A stretch of 5,212 bases of DNA from Gammaproteobacteria bacterium (GTDB lineage: Bacteria; Pseudomonadota; Gammaproteobacteria; UBA4575), in NCBI GenBank assembly GCA_027297825.1, contig JAPUHH010000148.1, positions 1 through 5,212 on the forward strand, in the 5' to 3' direction. A program made the translations under genes and the position numbers. The notes under the pieces are model-generated. The model was given only the letters and a program-made list of their open reading frames with translations, made no database searches and was not told the DNA's origin. Positions 1 through 5,212 of the stretch are shown here, piece by piece (the stretch's first letter is position 1; every line of letters starts with the position of its first letter).

Positions 1-71
1 ACACCATTCACATCTAATAAAAGATGTGGGGGTTGTTTTTCTATGATTTCTCCTTGCAAGCGGCCAATCAT
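1..71 (-). CDS. ruvA: Holliday junction branch migration complex subunit RuvA (N-terminal fragment, cut by window edge)
   Basis: Only the first 23 codons are in the window; the gene continues beyond base 1. The readable start, MIGRLQGEIIEKQPP followed by HLLLDVNG, is the typical RuvA opening: the first strands of the OB-fold domain I that contacts the Holliday junction. In this family RuvA forms tetramers that bind four-way junctions and load the RuvB helicase. The ATG (71-69) overlaps the ruvC stop as ATGA, so translation of the two is probably coupled. An AGGAA Shine-Dalgarno (plus-strand 78-82) lies 6 bases upstream of the ATG, inside ruvC. Placement directly after ruvC is the usual arrangement, and ruvB would be expected next, outside the window. 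Identification is strong despite the short length, because sequence and context agree. Confidence 0.93.
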   Translation of the reverse strand, partial: MIGRLQGEIIEKQPPHLLLDVNG

Positions 72-622
72 GCCACATTCCTAGAGTAGGAAGCTCTTTG
101 ACTACCCACGAGTACCGATGTGTGCGCATGACACAAAGCCACTGCCAACGCATCGGCTTCATCCGCCTGCAATGTACCGCGCAAGCCTAGTAAGCGTAAT
201 ACCATATGCTGAATTTGTTCTTTATTAGCGGCACCATTTCCAACGATAGCCTGTTTTACTGAACGTGCACTATACTCACTGACCGGTAAATGAGTTTGCA
301 CCGCAGCACATACTGCAGCGCCGCGAGCGTGGCCAAGCTTAAGCGAAGATGAAGCATTGCGTGAAATGAACACTTCTTCTACCGCCACTTCATCTGGTTG
401 ATATTCGTCAACGACCTCGGTTAATTTACGGAAGATCAAACCTAATTTTTGCGGCATGCCTACATCGCTTTTTAGGCTATTGGCGCGAATGTTGCCACTA
501 TGAATATAACGACTACTCCTGCCATCGCTTTCAATAACGCCGAAGCCTGTTATTTGTAAGCCAGGATCAATGCCGAGTATACGAATCGCATTGTCTTTTT
601 TTGCAATGATTTTATTTTGCAT
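68..622 (-). CDS. ruvC: Crossover junction endodeoxyribonuclease RuvC
   Basis: RuvC is the dimeric, Mg2+-dependent resolvase that nicks Holliday junctions symmetrically in recombinational repair, working with RuvAB in the cytoplasm. The 184-residue product has all four acidic catalytic residues of the RNase H-like fold: D19 in LGIDPG, E82 in VAVEEVF, and D154 and D157 in QADEADAL (D7, E66, D138 and D141 in E. coli numbering). Further family blocks are RNASSSLKLGHARGA (88-102), SVKQAIVGNGAANKEQ (121-136) and QHMVLRLL. The start is the only in-frame ATG before the first catalytic Asp. It gives about 12 more N-terminal residues than E. coli RuvC, and no good Shine-Dalgarno is visible in front of it. 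It starts 8 bases after the yebC stop and overlaps ruvA by 4 bases, so it is very probably co-transcribed with both. Confidence 0.97.
   Translation of the reverse strand: MQNKIIAKKDNAIRILGIDPGLQITGFGVIESDGRSSRYIHSGNIRANSLKSDVGMPQKLGLIFRKLTEVVDEYQPDEVAVEEVFISRNASSSLKLGHARGAAVCAAVQTHLPVSEYSARSVKQAIVGNGAANKEQIQHMVLRLLGLRGTLQADEADALAVALCHAHTSVLVGSQRASYSRNVA
78..82 (-). promoter_or_regulatory. Ribosome binding site of ruvA, inside ruvC
   Basis: The minus strand reads AGGAA, 6 bases before the ruvA ATG at 71. It lies within the last codons of ruvC. Together with the 4-base ATGA overlap it supports translational coupling of ruvC to ruvA. This is seen directly in the sequence; use in the cell is inferred. 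Confidence 0.6.
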
Positions 623-630
623 TCAGATAT

Positions 631-1377
631 TCAAGCCACTGCCTCAAATACTGAGTCAGGTATGTCCGCATTAGAAAAAACATTTTGAACATCGTCGAGT
701 TCATCCAACGCGTCCAACAATCGCAACATGGTTTCACCTTCTTTATTGGACAATGAAGCCGTGGTGCTCGCACGCATGGTGACTTCAGCTTGTTCTGGCG
801 TTAAAGCAGATGCTTGAATCGCTTCCTTAACCGCAATAAAATTATCCGCCGTAGTAATCACTTCGACACTGCCATCATCACTCGTCACTACATCTTCAGC
901 ACCTGATTCTAATGCAACCTCCATCACCGCATCTTCATCGGTGCCTGGAGCAAACTGGATTACACCTGCACTAGCAAACATATATGCAACGGAACCTGAA
1001 GTGCCTAAATTGCCATTAAACTTTGAAAATGCATGACGAACTTCCGCTACGGTACGGTTTCGGTTATCAGTCATACAGTCTACTAGTATTGCCGCCCCTC
1101 CTGGGCCATAGCCCTCGTACTGCACTTCCTCATAATTATCGCCATCGAGTTCCCCAGCACCCCGCTTTATGGCACGCTCCACCGTGTCCTTTGTCATGTT
1201 GGCCGATAAGCCTTTATCCATTGCCAAACGCAAACGTGAATTGGAATTTAGGTCGGAGCCCCCCATTCGTGCAGCGACGGTAATTTCACGTATTAGCCTG
1301 GTAAATAATTTCCCGCGTTTATTATCTTGTGCTTTCTTGCGGTGTTGGATATTAGCCCATTTACTGTGACCTGCCAT
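631..1377 (-). CDS. yebC: YebC/PmpR/TACO1-family translation factor (also annotated as probable transcriptional regulator)
   Basis: The 248-residue protein matches the usual length of the YebC/TACO1 family (about 246 in E. coli). It opens with the diagnostic MAGHSKWANIQHRKK and continues with KRGKLFTRLIREI (20-32), MTKDTVERAIKRG (61-73), the central YEGYGPGG (87-94) and TDNRNRT (103-109). It ends in a LLDALDELDDVQNVFSN block typical of the third domain. Older annotations call the family transcriptional regulators (for example PmpR in Pseudomonas). More recent work on YebC and mitochondrial TACO1 supports a role at the ribosome, relieving stalls on proline-rich stretches. The present sequence cannot decide between these roles. 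The start is secure: GAGGAG lies 5 bases upstream of the ATG. The gene directly precedes ruvC, the conserved gammaproteobacterial order, and probably shares its transcript. Confidence 0.96.
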   Translation of the reverse strand: MAGHSKWANIQHRKKAQDNKRGKLFTRLIREITVAARMGGSDLNSNSRLRLAMDKGLSANMTKDTVERAIKRGAGELDGDNYEEVQYEGYGPGGAAILVDCMTDNRNRTVAEVRHAFSKFNGNLGTSGSVAYMFASAGVIQFAPGTDEDAVMEVALESGAEDVVTSDDGSVEVITTADNFIAVKEAIQASALTPEQAEVTMRASTTASLSNKEGETMLRLLDALDELDDVQNVFSNADIPDSVFEAVA

Positions 1378-1382
1378 TGCAT

Positions 1383-1388
1383 CTCCTC
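1383..1388 (-). promoter_or_regulatory. Strong ribosome binding site of yebC
   Basis: The minus strand reads GAGGAG with a 5-base spacer to the yebC ATG at 1377. It is the best Shine-Dalgarno match among the genes in this window and fixes the yebC start. This agrees with the universally conserved MAGHSKW N-terminus. Confidence 0.75.
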
Positions 1389-1413
1389 TACTAGATCAGT
1401 GGCGATATTTTAG

Positions 1414-1432
1414 CACTTACTTATATTAAGTG
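1414..1432 (-). repeat. Small AT-rich inverted repeat across the hydrolase stop codon
   Basis: CACTTA (1414-1419) and TAAGTG (1427-1432) form a perfect 6-base inverted repeat around a 7-base loop. The right arm overlaps the TAA stop (1426-1428) of the hydrolase gene. The stem is short and AT-rich, and on the minus strand it is followed by CTAAAATATC rather than a run of T. It does not qualify as a Rho-independent terminator. It could be a weak RNA hairpin between hydrolase and yebC, or chance. Confidence 0.3.
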
Positions 1433-2049
1433 ATATTTCCTGTGCGTAAAAACTCATCCACTAAATGGGCGACTGGTTTTGCCAGTAACATCCCAATGTG
1501 GCTGTAGGGTACTTGGATATGTAATGCACAATTTTCAATTGCAGTTTCAGATACGGCAACTGTGCCGTCATTGGGCTTATCCAATGGTGCACCCATCAAT
1601 TGGCCTAAGCCGGTTCCACGTGTACCCGCAAATACAGCTAATGGCCGAGCCCCATTCCAGTTCGGCACATTACCAAGTAAATTATTAGCACTTTCACCTA
1701 ATACTTTATTTTTTAAGGAATTATTTCTTGAAATATGCCGCGCAACATGACTGCCACGCAAAGGCGTGCCTAACATGACCACCCTACCAGGCTTAATGAC
1801 ATCAAATAACCGAAAGTAGTGCAGCAAAATTATTCCGCCCAAACTGTGCGCGACAAAGTGAATGATGTCGGCATCAAGCTTATTTACAAACTCGCCTAAT
1901 TTAAGCGCGTTTTCTTGCGGTGCGCGTCTGACACTTTGGTAGGAAAATTGTTTGCACTCATGCCCAAGAGTACTTAAGCGCCGCGACAGGGGCTTCATCA
2001 CCCAACCTTTCATCCAGATTCCATGGGTACAGACGATGACTTCACGCAT
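1426..2049 (-). CDS. Small cytoplasmic alpha/beta-hydrolase, lipase/esterase-like (substrate unknown)
   Basis: An alpha/beta-hydrolase fold protein of 207 residues from the ATG at 2049, or 210 from a GTG at 2058. In the 210-residue numbering, the oxyanion-hole HG motif is at 12-13 (VCTHGIW). The nucleophile elbow is AHSLGG with Ser72, using Ala in place of the first Gly of GxSxG as in some lipases. MLGTPLRGSHVA (95-106) is the usual lipase/PGAP1-like segment after the elbow. Asp164 (NDGTV) and His187 (YSHIGML) complete the likely triad. There is no signal peptide or membrane segment, so it should act in the cytoplasm. The inner ATG is preferred because GAGGTG lies 6 bases in front of it. The gene sits 31 bases after nudB and 48 bases before yebC, a slot where E. 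coli has no gene. Generic annotations would be esterase, lipase or acetyltransferase-like hydrolase; the substrate cannot be inferred. Confidence 0.88.
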   Translation of the reverse strand: MREVIVCTHGIWMKGWVMKPLSRRLSTLGHECKQFSYQSVRRAPQENALKLGEFVNKLDADIIHFVAHSLGGIILLHYFRLFDVIKPGRVVMLGTPLRGSHVARHISRNNSLKNKVLGESANNLLGNVPNWNGARPLAVFAGTRGTGLGQLMGAPLDKPNDGTVAVSETAIENCALHIQVPYSHIGMLLAKPVAHLVDEFLRTGNIT

Positions 2050-2055
2050 CGAATT

Positions 2056-2061
2056 CACCTC
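2056..2061 (-). promoter_or_regulatory. Ribosome binding site that decides the hydrolase start
   Basis: The minus strand reads GAGGTG with a 6-base spacer to the ATG at 2049-2047. The last three bases of this motif are themselves an in-frame GTG, which gene finders could take as the start (210 residues). That GTG has no comparable Shine-Dalgarno upstream: the sequence before it reads GATTTCAAATT. The ATG start (207 residues) is therefore more likely. Confidence 0.65.
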
Positions 2062-2080
2062 AATTTGAAATCACTCAAGG

Positions 2081-2512
2081 CTATACCTCAGGTACCCAAC
2101 GCCGAATAGCTTCTTGATTAGTAGGAGAAAAAGCTAACTCCATCGCTTGCTTTTGTGGCAGCCATAGATACTGCTCATGTTCTTTAGGGTCTAGCACGAT
2201 AGCCACTTTTTCAGGCAGTTCTACTGTATACACATGCTCTGTATTCTCCGTCACTCCTGGCGCATAGCGTTCACGCCAAATCGAGTAAATTTCAAACACT
2301 TTTGAATACTGGCAATCATGCAATTCCTGTTTAATCAGACCGGTTTCTTCTTGCAGCTCACGGATCGCCGCATCTAGCGGTGCTTCATCCCATTCCAAGC
2401 TGCCGGTTACCGACTGCCAGAAATCATTGGGATACTTACGACGCAGCATCAAGACCTCACAAGCTTGCGTGTATACTACTATCAACACTGATTCTGGTCG
2501 TTTATGGTGCAT
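2081..2512 (-). CDS. nudB: Dihydroneopterin triphosphate diphosphatase (Nudix hydrolase NudB)
   Basis: NudB removes pyrophosphate from 7,8-dihydroneopterin triphosphate, an early step of folate synthesis after GTP cyclohydrolase I. The 143-residue protein is of family length (about 150). It has an exact Nudix box: G37, then E43, then R51-E52-L53-x-E55-E56-x-G58-L59, which supplies the metal-binding glutamates. The flanking blocks are those of NudB rather than a generic Nudix enzyme: KRPESVLIVVY at the N-terminus, DFWQSVTGSLE (30-40) and ERYAPGVTENTEHVY in the second half. Position between aspS and yebC is also the NudB slot in E. coli. The ATG at 2512 has no recognisable Shine-Dalgarno. It is the first gene of the minus-strand cluster and is divergent from pilF, so its promoter should lie in 2513-2598. 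A generic Nudix function is the only alternative. Confidence 0.93.
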   Translation of the reverse strand: MHHKRPESVLIVVYTQACEVLMLRRKYPNDFWQSVTGSLEWDEAPLDAAIRELQEETGLIKQELHDCQYSKVFEIYSIWRERYAPGVTENTEHVYTVELPEKVAIVLDPKEHEQYLWLPQKQAMELAFSPTNQEAIRRWVPEV

Positions 2513-2598
2513 GTAACGATGTTAAGTTATAAGAAAACTGGAACTATTTGATCATTTAATTGCACATAATAGTGCATATCACTTTGATATTTTAAAAC
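2513..2598. promoter_or_regulatory. Divergent intergenic region between nudB and pilF
   Basis: This 86-base AT-rich spacer separates two genes that start in opposite directions, so it must hold promoters for both unless transcription enters from elsewhere. On the plus strand CATAAT (2565-2570) is a 5-of-6 match to a sigma70 -10 box, but no convincing -35 stands 16-18 bases before it. On the minus strand TATAAC, a few bases upstream of nudB, is a possible -10, again with a poor -35. The plus-strand -10 candidate overlaps a dyad at 2561-2576. The promoters are inferred from gene orientation, not from strong boxes. Confidence 0.5.
2561..2576. repeat. Dyad-symmetric site TGCAC-N6-GTGCA in the nudB/pilF spacer
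   Basis: TGCAC (2561-2565) and GTGCA (2572-2576) are perfect inverted half-sites separated by ATAATA. Centre-to-centre spacing is 11 bases, about one helical turn, which suits a dimeric DNA-binding protein. It overlaps the candidate -10 box of pilF and lies 22 bases before the pilF ATG. A binding site is inference; short dyads also occur by chance. Confidence 0.3.
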
Positions 2599-3444
2599 AT
2601 GTCATCAATATTGCGAAATATGACTCCTCGCCATCTAAATCAATGGCTTTGTTTACTTTTCGTAAGCCTCATCCTTGCTGCATGCTCCACTACTCCTGCA
2701 AATAAAGCACAAGCGCCCAAGCAAGATGAAACCTATGTGCTACAAAGTGTGCGATATATGCATGCTGGAAAATTGGACGAAGCGCTAGCCTCCATTCAAC
2801 AGGCCTTAGAAGTAAACCCTAAATCCGCAGATGCCTATACGGTAGCAGGCTTGATTTACAACAAAAATAATCAACCCGAACAAGCTCAACGTTACTTGCA
2901 ACGCGCACTTTCCATTGACCCAAATCATTCCGCCGCACAAACGAATTACGCCAGCTTTCTATGCAAACATGACAAACCATTCGAGGCAGAAAAAATATTT
3001 TTAGCCGCCGCAACAAACAATAAAAACCCACAGCCTGAGGTTGCGTATACCAACGCTGGGCTTTGTGTAATGGGGATTCCCGACACGATTAAGGCCAGCA
3101 ATTATTTTAGCAAAGCTTTGCAAATTAACCCGAAGTCGCCCGTACCTTTATATCAACTTGCTAAAATTCAGTACAGCAGCTACCAATACAAAAAAGCGTA
3201 TCAGTTTTTACAAGCGTATGAAAATATTGCGCGGCCAACACCTAAAACTCTTTTGCTTGGTGCTCGAATCGGCGAAGCGATGCAAAACCCACAATTAGCT
3301 TATCAATATAGAAATTTGCTGACGCAACAATTTCCGAATTCTGCTGAAGCGAAACAGATCACAGCCGTAACCCCTTCTAATCTTCGTCAACAACCTGCTG
3401 CCTATGATCTACACGATTACAACCCGGAAGATACAGCGTATTGA
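2599..3444 (+). CDS. pilF: Type IV pilus biogenesis/stability lipoprotein PilF (PilW), TPR protein
   Basis: PilF (called PilW in Neisseria and by Pfam) is the outer-membrane lipoprotein pilotin needed for assembly of the PilQ secretin and for stable type IV pili. The 281-residue product has an N-terminal signal segment (13-28) ending in the lipobox LAAC, with acylated Cys29 and Ser at +2, which favours export to the outer membrane. TPR-like helical pairs follow: about 44-77 (GKLDEALASIQQALEVNP), 78-111 (QPEQAQRYLQRALSIDP), 112-143 (KPFEAEKIFLAAA), 147-180 and 183-215. The NYASFLC (116-122) and NAGLC (152-156) blocks are typical of PilF. The tail after about 250 is polar and probably flexible. 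An inner ATG (codon 8) is an alternative start; neither has a clear Shine-Dalgarno. Many gammaproteobacteria carry pilF beside rlmN and ispG; here it stands alone between nudB and aspS. A generic TPR lipoprotein is the main alternative. Confidence 0.88.
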   Translation: MSSILRNMTPRHLNQWLCLLFVSLILAACSTTPANKAQAPKQDETYVLQSVRYMHAGKLDEALASIQQALEVNPKSADAYTVAGLIYNKNNQPEQAQRYLQRALSIDPNHSAAQTNYASFLCKHDKPFEAEKIFLAAATNNKNPQPEVAYTNAGLCVMGIPDTIKASNYFSKALQINPKSPVPLYQLAKIQYSSYQYKKAYQFLQAYENIARPTPKTLLLGARIGEAMQNPQLAYQYRNLLTQQFPNSAEAKQITAVTPSNLRQQPAAYDLHDYNPEDTAY

Positions 3445-3455
3445 ATGGCTGAGTT
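3445..3455. other. Convergent pilF/aspS junction with no obvious terminator
   Basis: Only 11 bases separate the pilF TGA (3442-3444) from the aspS TAA (3456-3458, minus strand). I see no GC-rich hairpin with a T-run on either strand here or in the adjoining coding ends. The nearest candidate is a 5-base pairing, GAGTT (3451-3455) with AACTC (3487-3491) followed by TTTT on the plus strand. Its loop of about 31 bases is too long to be convincing. Transcripts probably overlap or end by Rho. Confidence 0.4.
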
Positions 3456-5212
3456 TTATATAGCTTTAGCGCGTAATTTAATGTGCAACTCTTTTAACTG
3501 ACGCTCATCTACTGAAGCAGGAGCATCGGTTAGTAAGCAAGTAGCGTTTTGAGTTTTTGGAAAAGGAATCACGTCACGTATCGACTGACTACCTGTCATT
3601 AGCATCACCAACCGATCCAAACCAAATGCGATACCACCATGCGGCGGAGCACCATAGCGTAAAGCTTGCAAAAGAAAGCCAAACTTTTCTTGCGCCTCTT
3701 GCTCATCTATTTGCAACACTTCAAATACCGCAACCTGCATATCTTGCTTGTGAATACGTACCGATCCACCGCCCACTTCCACGCCATTCAAAACGAAATC
3801 ATAGGCCAATGATGACGCACCACCCGGGTTATCAATGAGATCTTGTGGTTTTTCACAAGTCGGCGCAGTAAATGGATGATGCAATGCCGACCAACGTTTC
3901 GTATCGTTGTCAAACTCAAACATAGGGAAATCGACCACCCAAAGTGGGCGCCAGCCCGGCTCAAACAACTTTAAGTCATGCCCCACCTTAACGCGCAATG
4001 CACCTAGTGCAGCATTAACGACCTCTTTTTTATCAGCACCAAAGAATAACAAATCTCCATTCTGTGCATCGGACTGCACAATGATTTGCTTAACAATGTC
4101 TTCTGGTAAGAACTTAAGGATGGGTGACTGCAGTCCTTCCGCAAGGTTTGCAACATCATTACATTTAATATATGCCAGACCCTTGGCGCCATATTGCGCA
4201 ACAAATTCGGTATAGCCGTCGATCTCTTTTCTGCTAAGCGATGATCCTTGCGGCACTTTCAGCATCGCGATACGGCTCGCTTCATCATTTGCTGGACCAT
4301 TAAAGACTTTAAACTCGACACTTTTCATCAATTCAGTAATATCGATAAACTTAAGTGGAATGCGAAGATCTGGCTTGTCGCTGCCATAACTATGCATTGC
4401 ATCTGCATAGCTCATGCTAGGAAATGGGTTGTCCAGCGACACGTCACAAATTTCTTTAAACAAGTCACGAATCATGTCTTCCATCAACGACATGATTTCC
4501 ACTTCACTCATAAATGAAGTTTCAATATCTAACTGGGTGAATTCAGGTTGGCGATCTGCACGTAAATCTTCATCGCGAAAACAACGAACGATTTGATAAT
4601 AACGGTCAAAGCCACTTATCATTAATAGTTGTTTAAATAACTGCGGAGATTGTGGTAATGCAAAAAATGAATTAGGTTGAGTACGACTCGGCACTAAATA
4701 ATCACGCGCACCTTCGGGTGTAGCTTTAGTCAGCATAGGGGTTTCGATATCTATGAAACCTTGATCGTCTAAATATCTCCGTAATGCACGCGCAACATTT
4801 GCTTTAGCTCGAATACGCTCTTGCATAAACGGACGACGCAAATCGATATATCGATAACGCAGCCGATTCTCTTCATGCACATCTTCATCATCAAGCTGAA
4901 ATGGCGGAGTATCCGATTCATTTAAGACTTCTAAAGACAAGGCCAGAACTTCGACTTGACCTGTAAGAAGATCTGGATTGATGGTCCCCTCTGGACGCGC
5001 TCGAACTCGGCCTTTTACCTGTAGCACATACTCATTGCGAATGGACTCTGCCACTCGAAACATATCTGGCGTATCTGGATCAAACACTAGCTGCAGAATT
5101 CCATCTCGATCACGCAAATCAATGAAAATTACACCGCCATGATCACGTCTACGATTTACCCAACCGCATACAGAAATTTCCTGGCCAATTAGTTTTTCCG
5201 TTACCTGACCGC
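3456..5212 (-). CDS. aspS: Aspartyl-tRNA synthetase, bacterial type (N-terminal end beyond window)
   Basis: Class II synthetase that charges tRNA(Asp). The frame is open to the right edge: before LRDRDGILQ the upstream codons encode GQVTEKLIG, then CGWVNRRRDHGGVIFID. An apparent start at TTG 5117 is therefore internal. By alignment to E. coli AspRS only about six residues are missing; 585 codons plus these match the family length of about 590. Domains in order are the OB-fold anticodon-binding domain (to about 105); the catalytic core with YRYIDLRRP, IETPMLTKATPEGARDYLVPS and motif 2 FRDEDLRADRQPEFTQ; the bacterial-type GAD insertion in the middle; then WSALHHPFTAP, NGVEVGGGSVRIH and motif 3 GGIAFGLDRLVML. 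The anticodon domain has His in RRRDHGG and Gly in RPEGTIN, as in non-discriminating AspRS. It converges with pilF, 11 bases apart. Its promoter is outside the window. Confidence 0.98.
   Translation of the reverse strand, partial: GQVTEKLIGQEISVCGWVNRRRDHGGVIFIDLRDRDGILQLVFDPDTPDMFRVAESIRNEYVLQVKGRVRARPEGTINPDLLTGQVEVLALSLEVLNESDTPPFQLDDEDVHEENRLRYRYIDLRRPFMQERIRAKANVARALRRYLDDQGFIDIETPMLTKATPEGARDYLVPSRTQPNSFFALPQSPQLFKQLLMISGFDRYYQIVRCFRDEDLRADRQPEFTQLDIETSFMSEVEIMSLMEDMIRDLFKEICDVSLDNPFPSMSYADAMHSYGSDKPDLRIPLKFIDITELMKSVEFKVFNGPANDEASRIAMLKVPQGSSLSRKEIDGYTEFVAQYGAKGLAYIKCNDVANLAEGLQSPILKFLPEDIVKQIIVQSDAQNGDLLFFGADKKEVVNAALGALRVKVGHDLKLFEPGWRPLWVVDFPMFEFDNDTKRWSALHHPFTAPTCEKPQDLIDNPGGASSLAYDFVLNGVEVGGGSVRIHKQDMQVAVFEVLQIDEQEAQEKFGFLLQALRYGAPPHGGIAFGLDRLVMLMTGSQSIRDVIPFPKTQNATCLLTDAPASVDERQLKELHIKLRAKAI

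Noticed and set aside
1023..1369. Open frames of 86 and 66 codons on the plus strand opposite yebC
   Set aside because: They lie wholly antisense to a well-conserved yebC, overlap each other in different frames, have no Shine-Dalgarno, and their products look compositionally random.
1479..1750. Plus-strand open frames of 69 and 62 codons opposite the hydrolase
   Set aside because: Antisense to a gene with a full catalytic triad; no domain, signal or initiation site seen.
2819..3031. 70-codon minus-strand frame inside pilF
   Set aside because: Antisense shadow of the PilF TPR region, with no supporting start signal.
3445..3495. Bidirectional terminator between pilF and aspS
   Set aside because: Only an 11-base gap, and the best pairing is 5 bases with a loop of about 31 bases. 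It falls far short of a Rho-independent terminator.
3557..4596. Several frames of 60-102 codons on both strands within aspS
   Set aside because: aspS is intact and conserved throughout. These frames lack ribosome-binding sites and recognisable motifs, and overlap one another.
5115..5117. TTG as the start codon of aspS
   Set aside because: The upstream codons stay open to the window edge and encode the conserved CGWVNRRRD block of AspRS, so this TTG is an internal Leu.
1..5212. Novel defence, mobile or RNA-based system
   Set aside because: Coding density is near complete with recognisable housekeeping genes. There are no long direct or inverted repeats, no structured long intergenic region, no transposase or integrase, and no marked change in codon or base use.

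Overview
The window is a chromosomal housekeeping segment from a gammaproteobacterium-like bacterium with moderate GC (mid-40s per cent by eye). This rests on the synteny aspS-nudB-yebC-ruvC-ruvA, which is the gene order I know from E. coli and other gammaproteobacteria, and on the protein sequences themselves. The AspRS and RuvC sequences are clearly proteobacterial. The genus cannot be fixed from the sequence alone. I see no mobile element, CRISPR array, tRNA or rRNA gene, prophage gene or integration scar.

Layout, left to right. Bases 1-71 hold the first 23 codons of ruvA (minus strand), cut by the window edge. ruvC (68-622) overlaps the ruvA start by 4 bases, and yebC (631-1377) lies 8 bases upstream of ruvC. 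A small cytoplasmic alpha/beta-hydrolase (1426-2049, or 2058 with an alternative GTG start) follows, then nudB (2081-2512), all on the minus strand. They probably form one transcription unit, nudB > hydrolase > yebC > ruvC > ruvA. An 86-base divergent spacer (2513-2598) separates nudB from pilF/pilW (2599-3444, plus strand), a TPR lipoprotein of type IV pilus assembly. pilF converges on aspS (minus strand, 3456 to beyond 5212), with 11 bases between the two stop codons. The aspS reading frame runs off the right edge and lacks only about six N-terminal residues. No gene-free stretch exceeds 86 bases.

The genes serve core functions: Holliday-junction resolution (RuvC, RuvA), translation (YebC, AspRS), folate precursor synthesis (NudB), and pilus secretin assembly (PilF). 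The hydrolase has an intact Ser-Asp-His triad but no assignable substrate.

The window is mostly ordinary. The points worth a second look are: two genes (hydrolase and pilF) interrupting the aspS-nudB-yebC block; an AspRS carrying the His/Gly anticodon-domain pair linked to relaxed tRNA(Asn) recognition; a dyad-symmetric site in the nudB/pilF divergent spacer; and a ribosome-binding site that places the hydrolase start at the inner ATG. I did not find an undescribed system.
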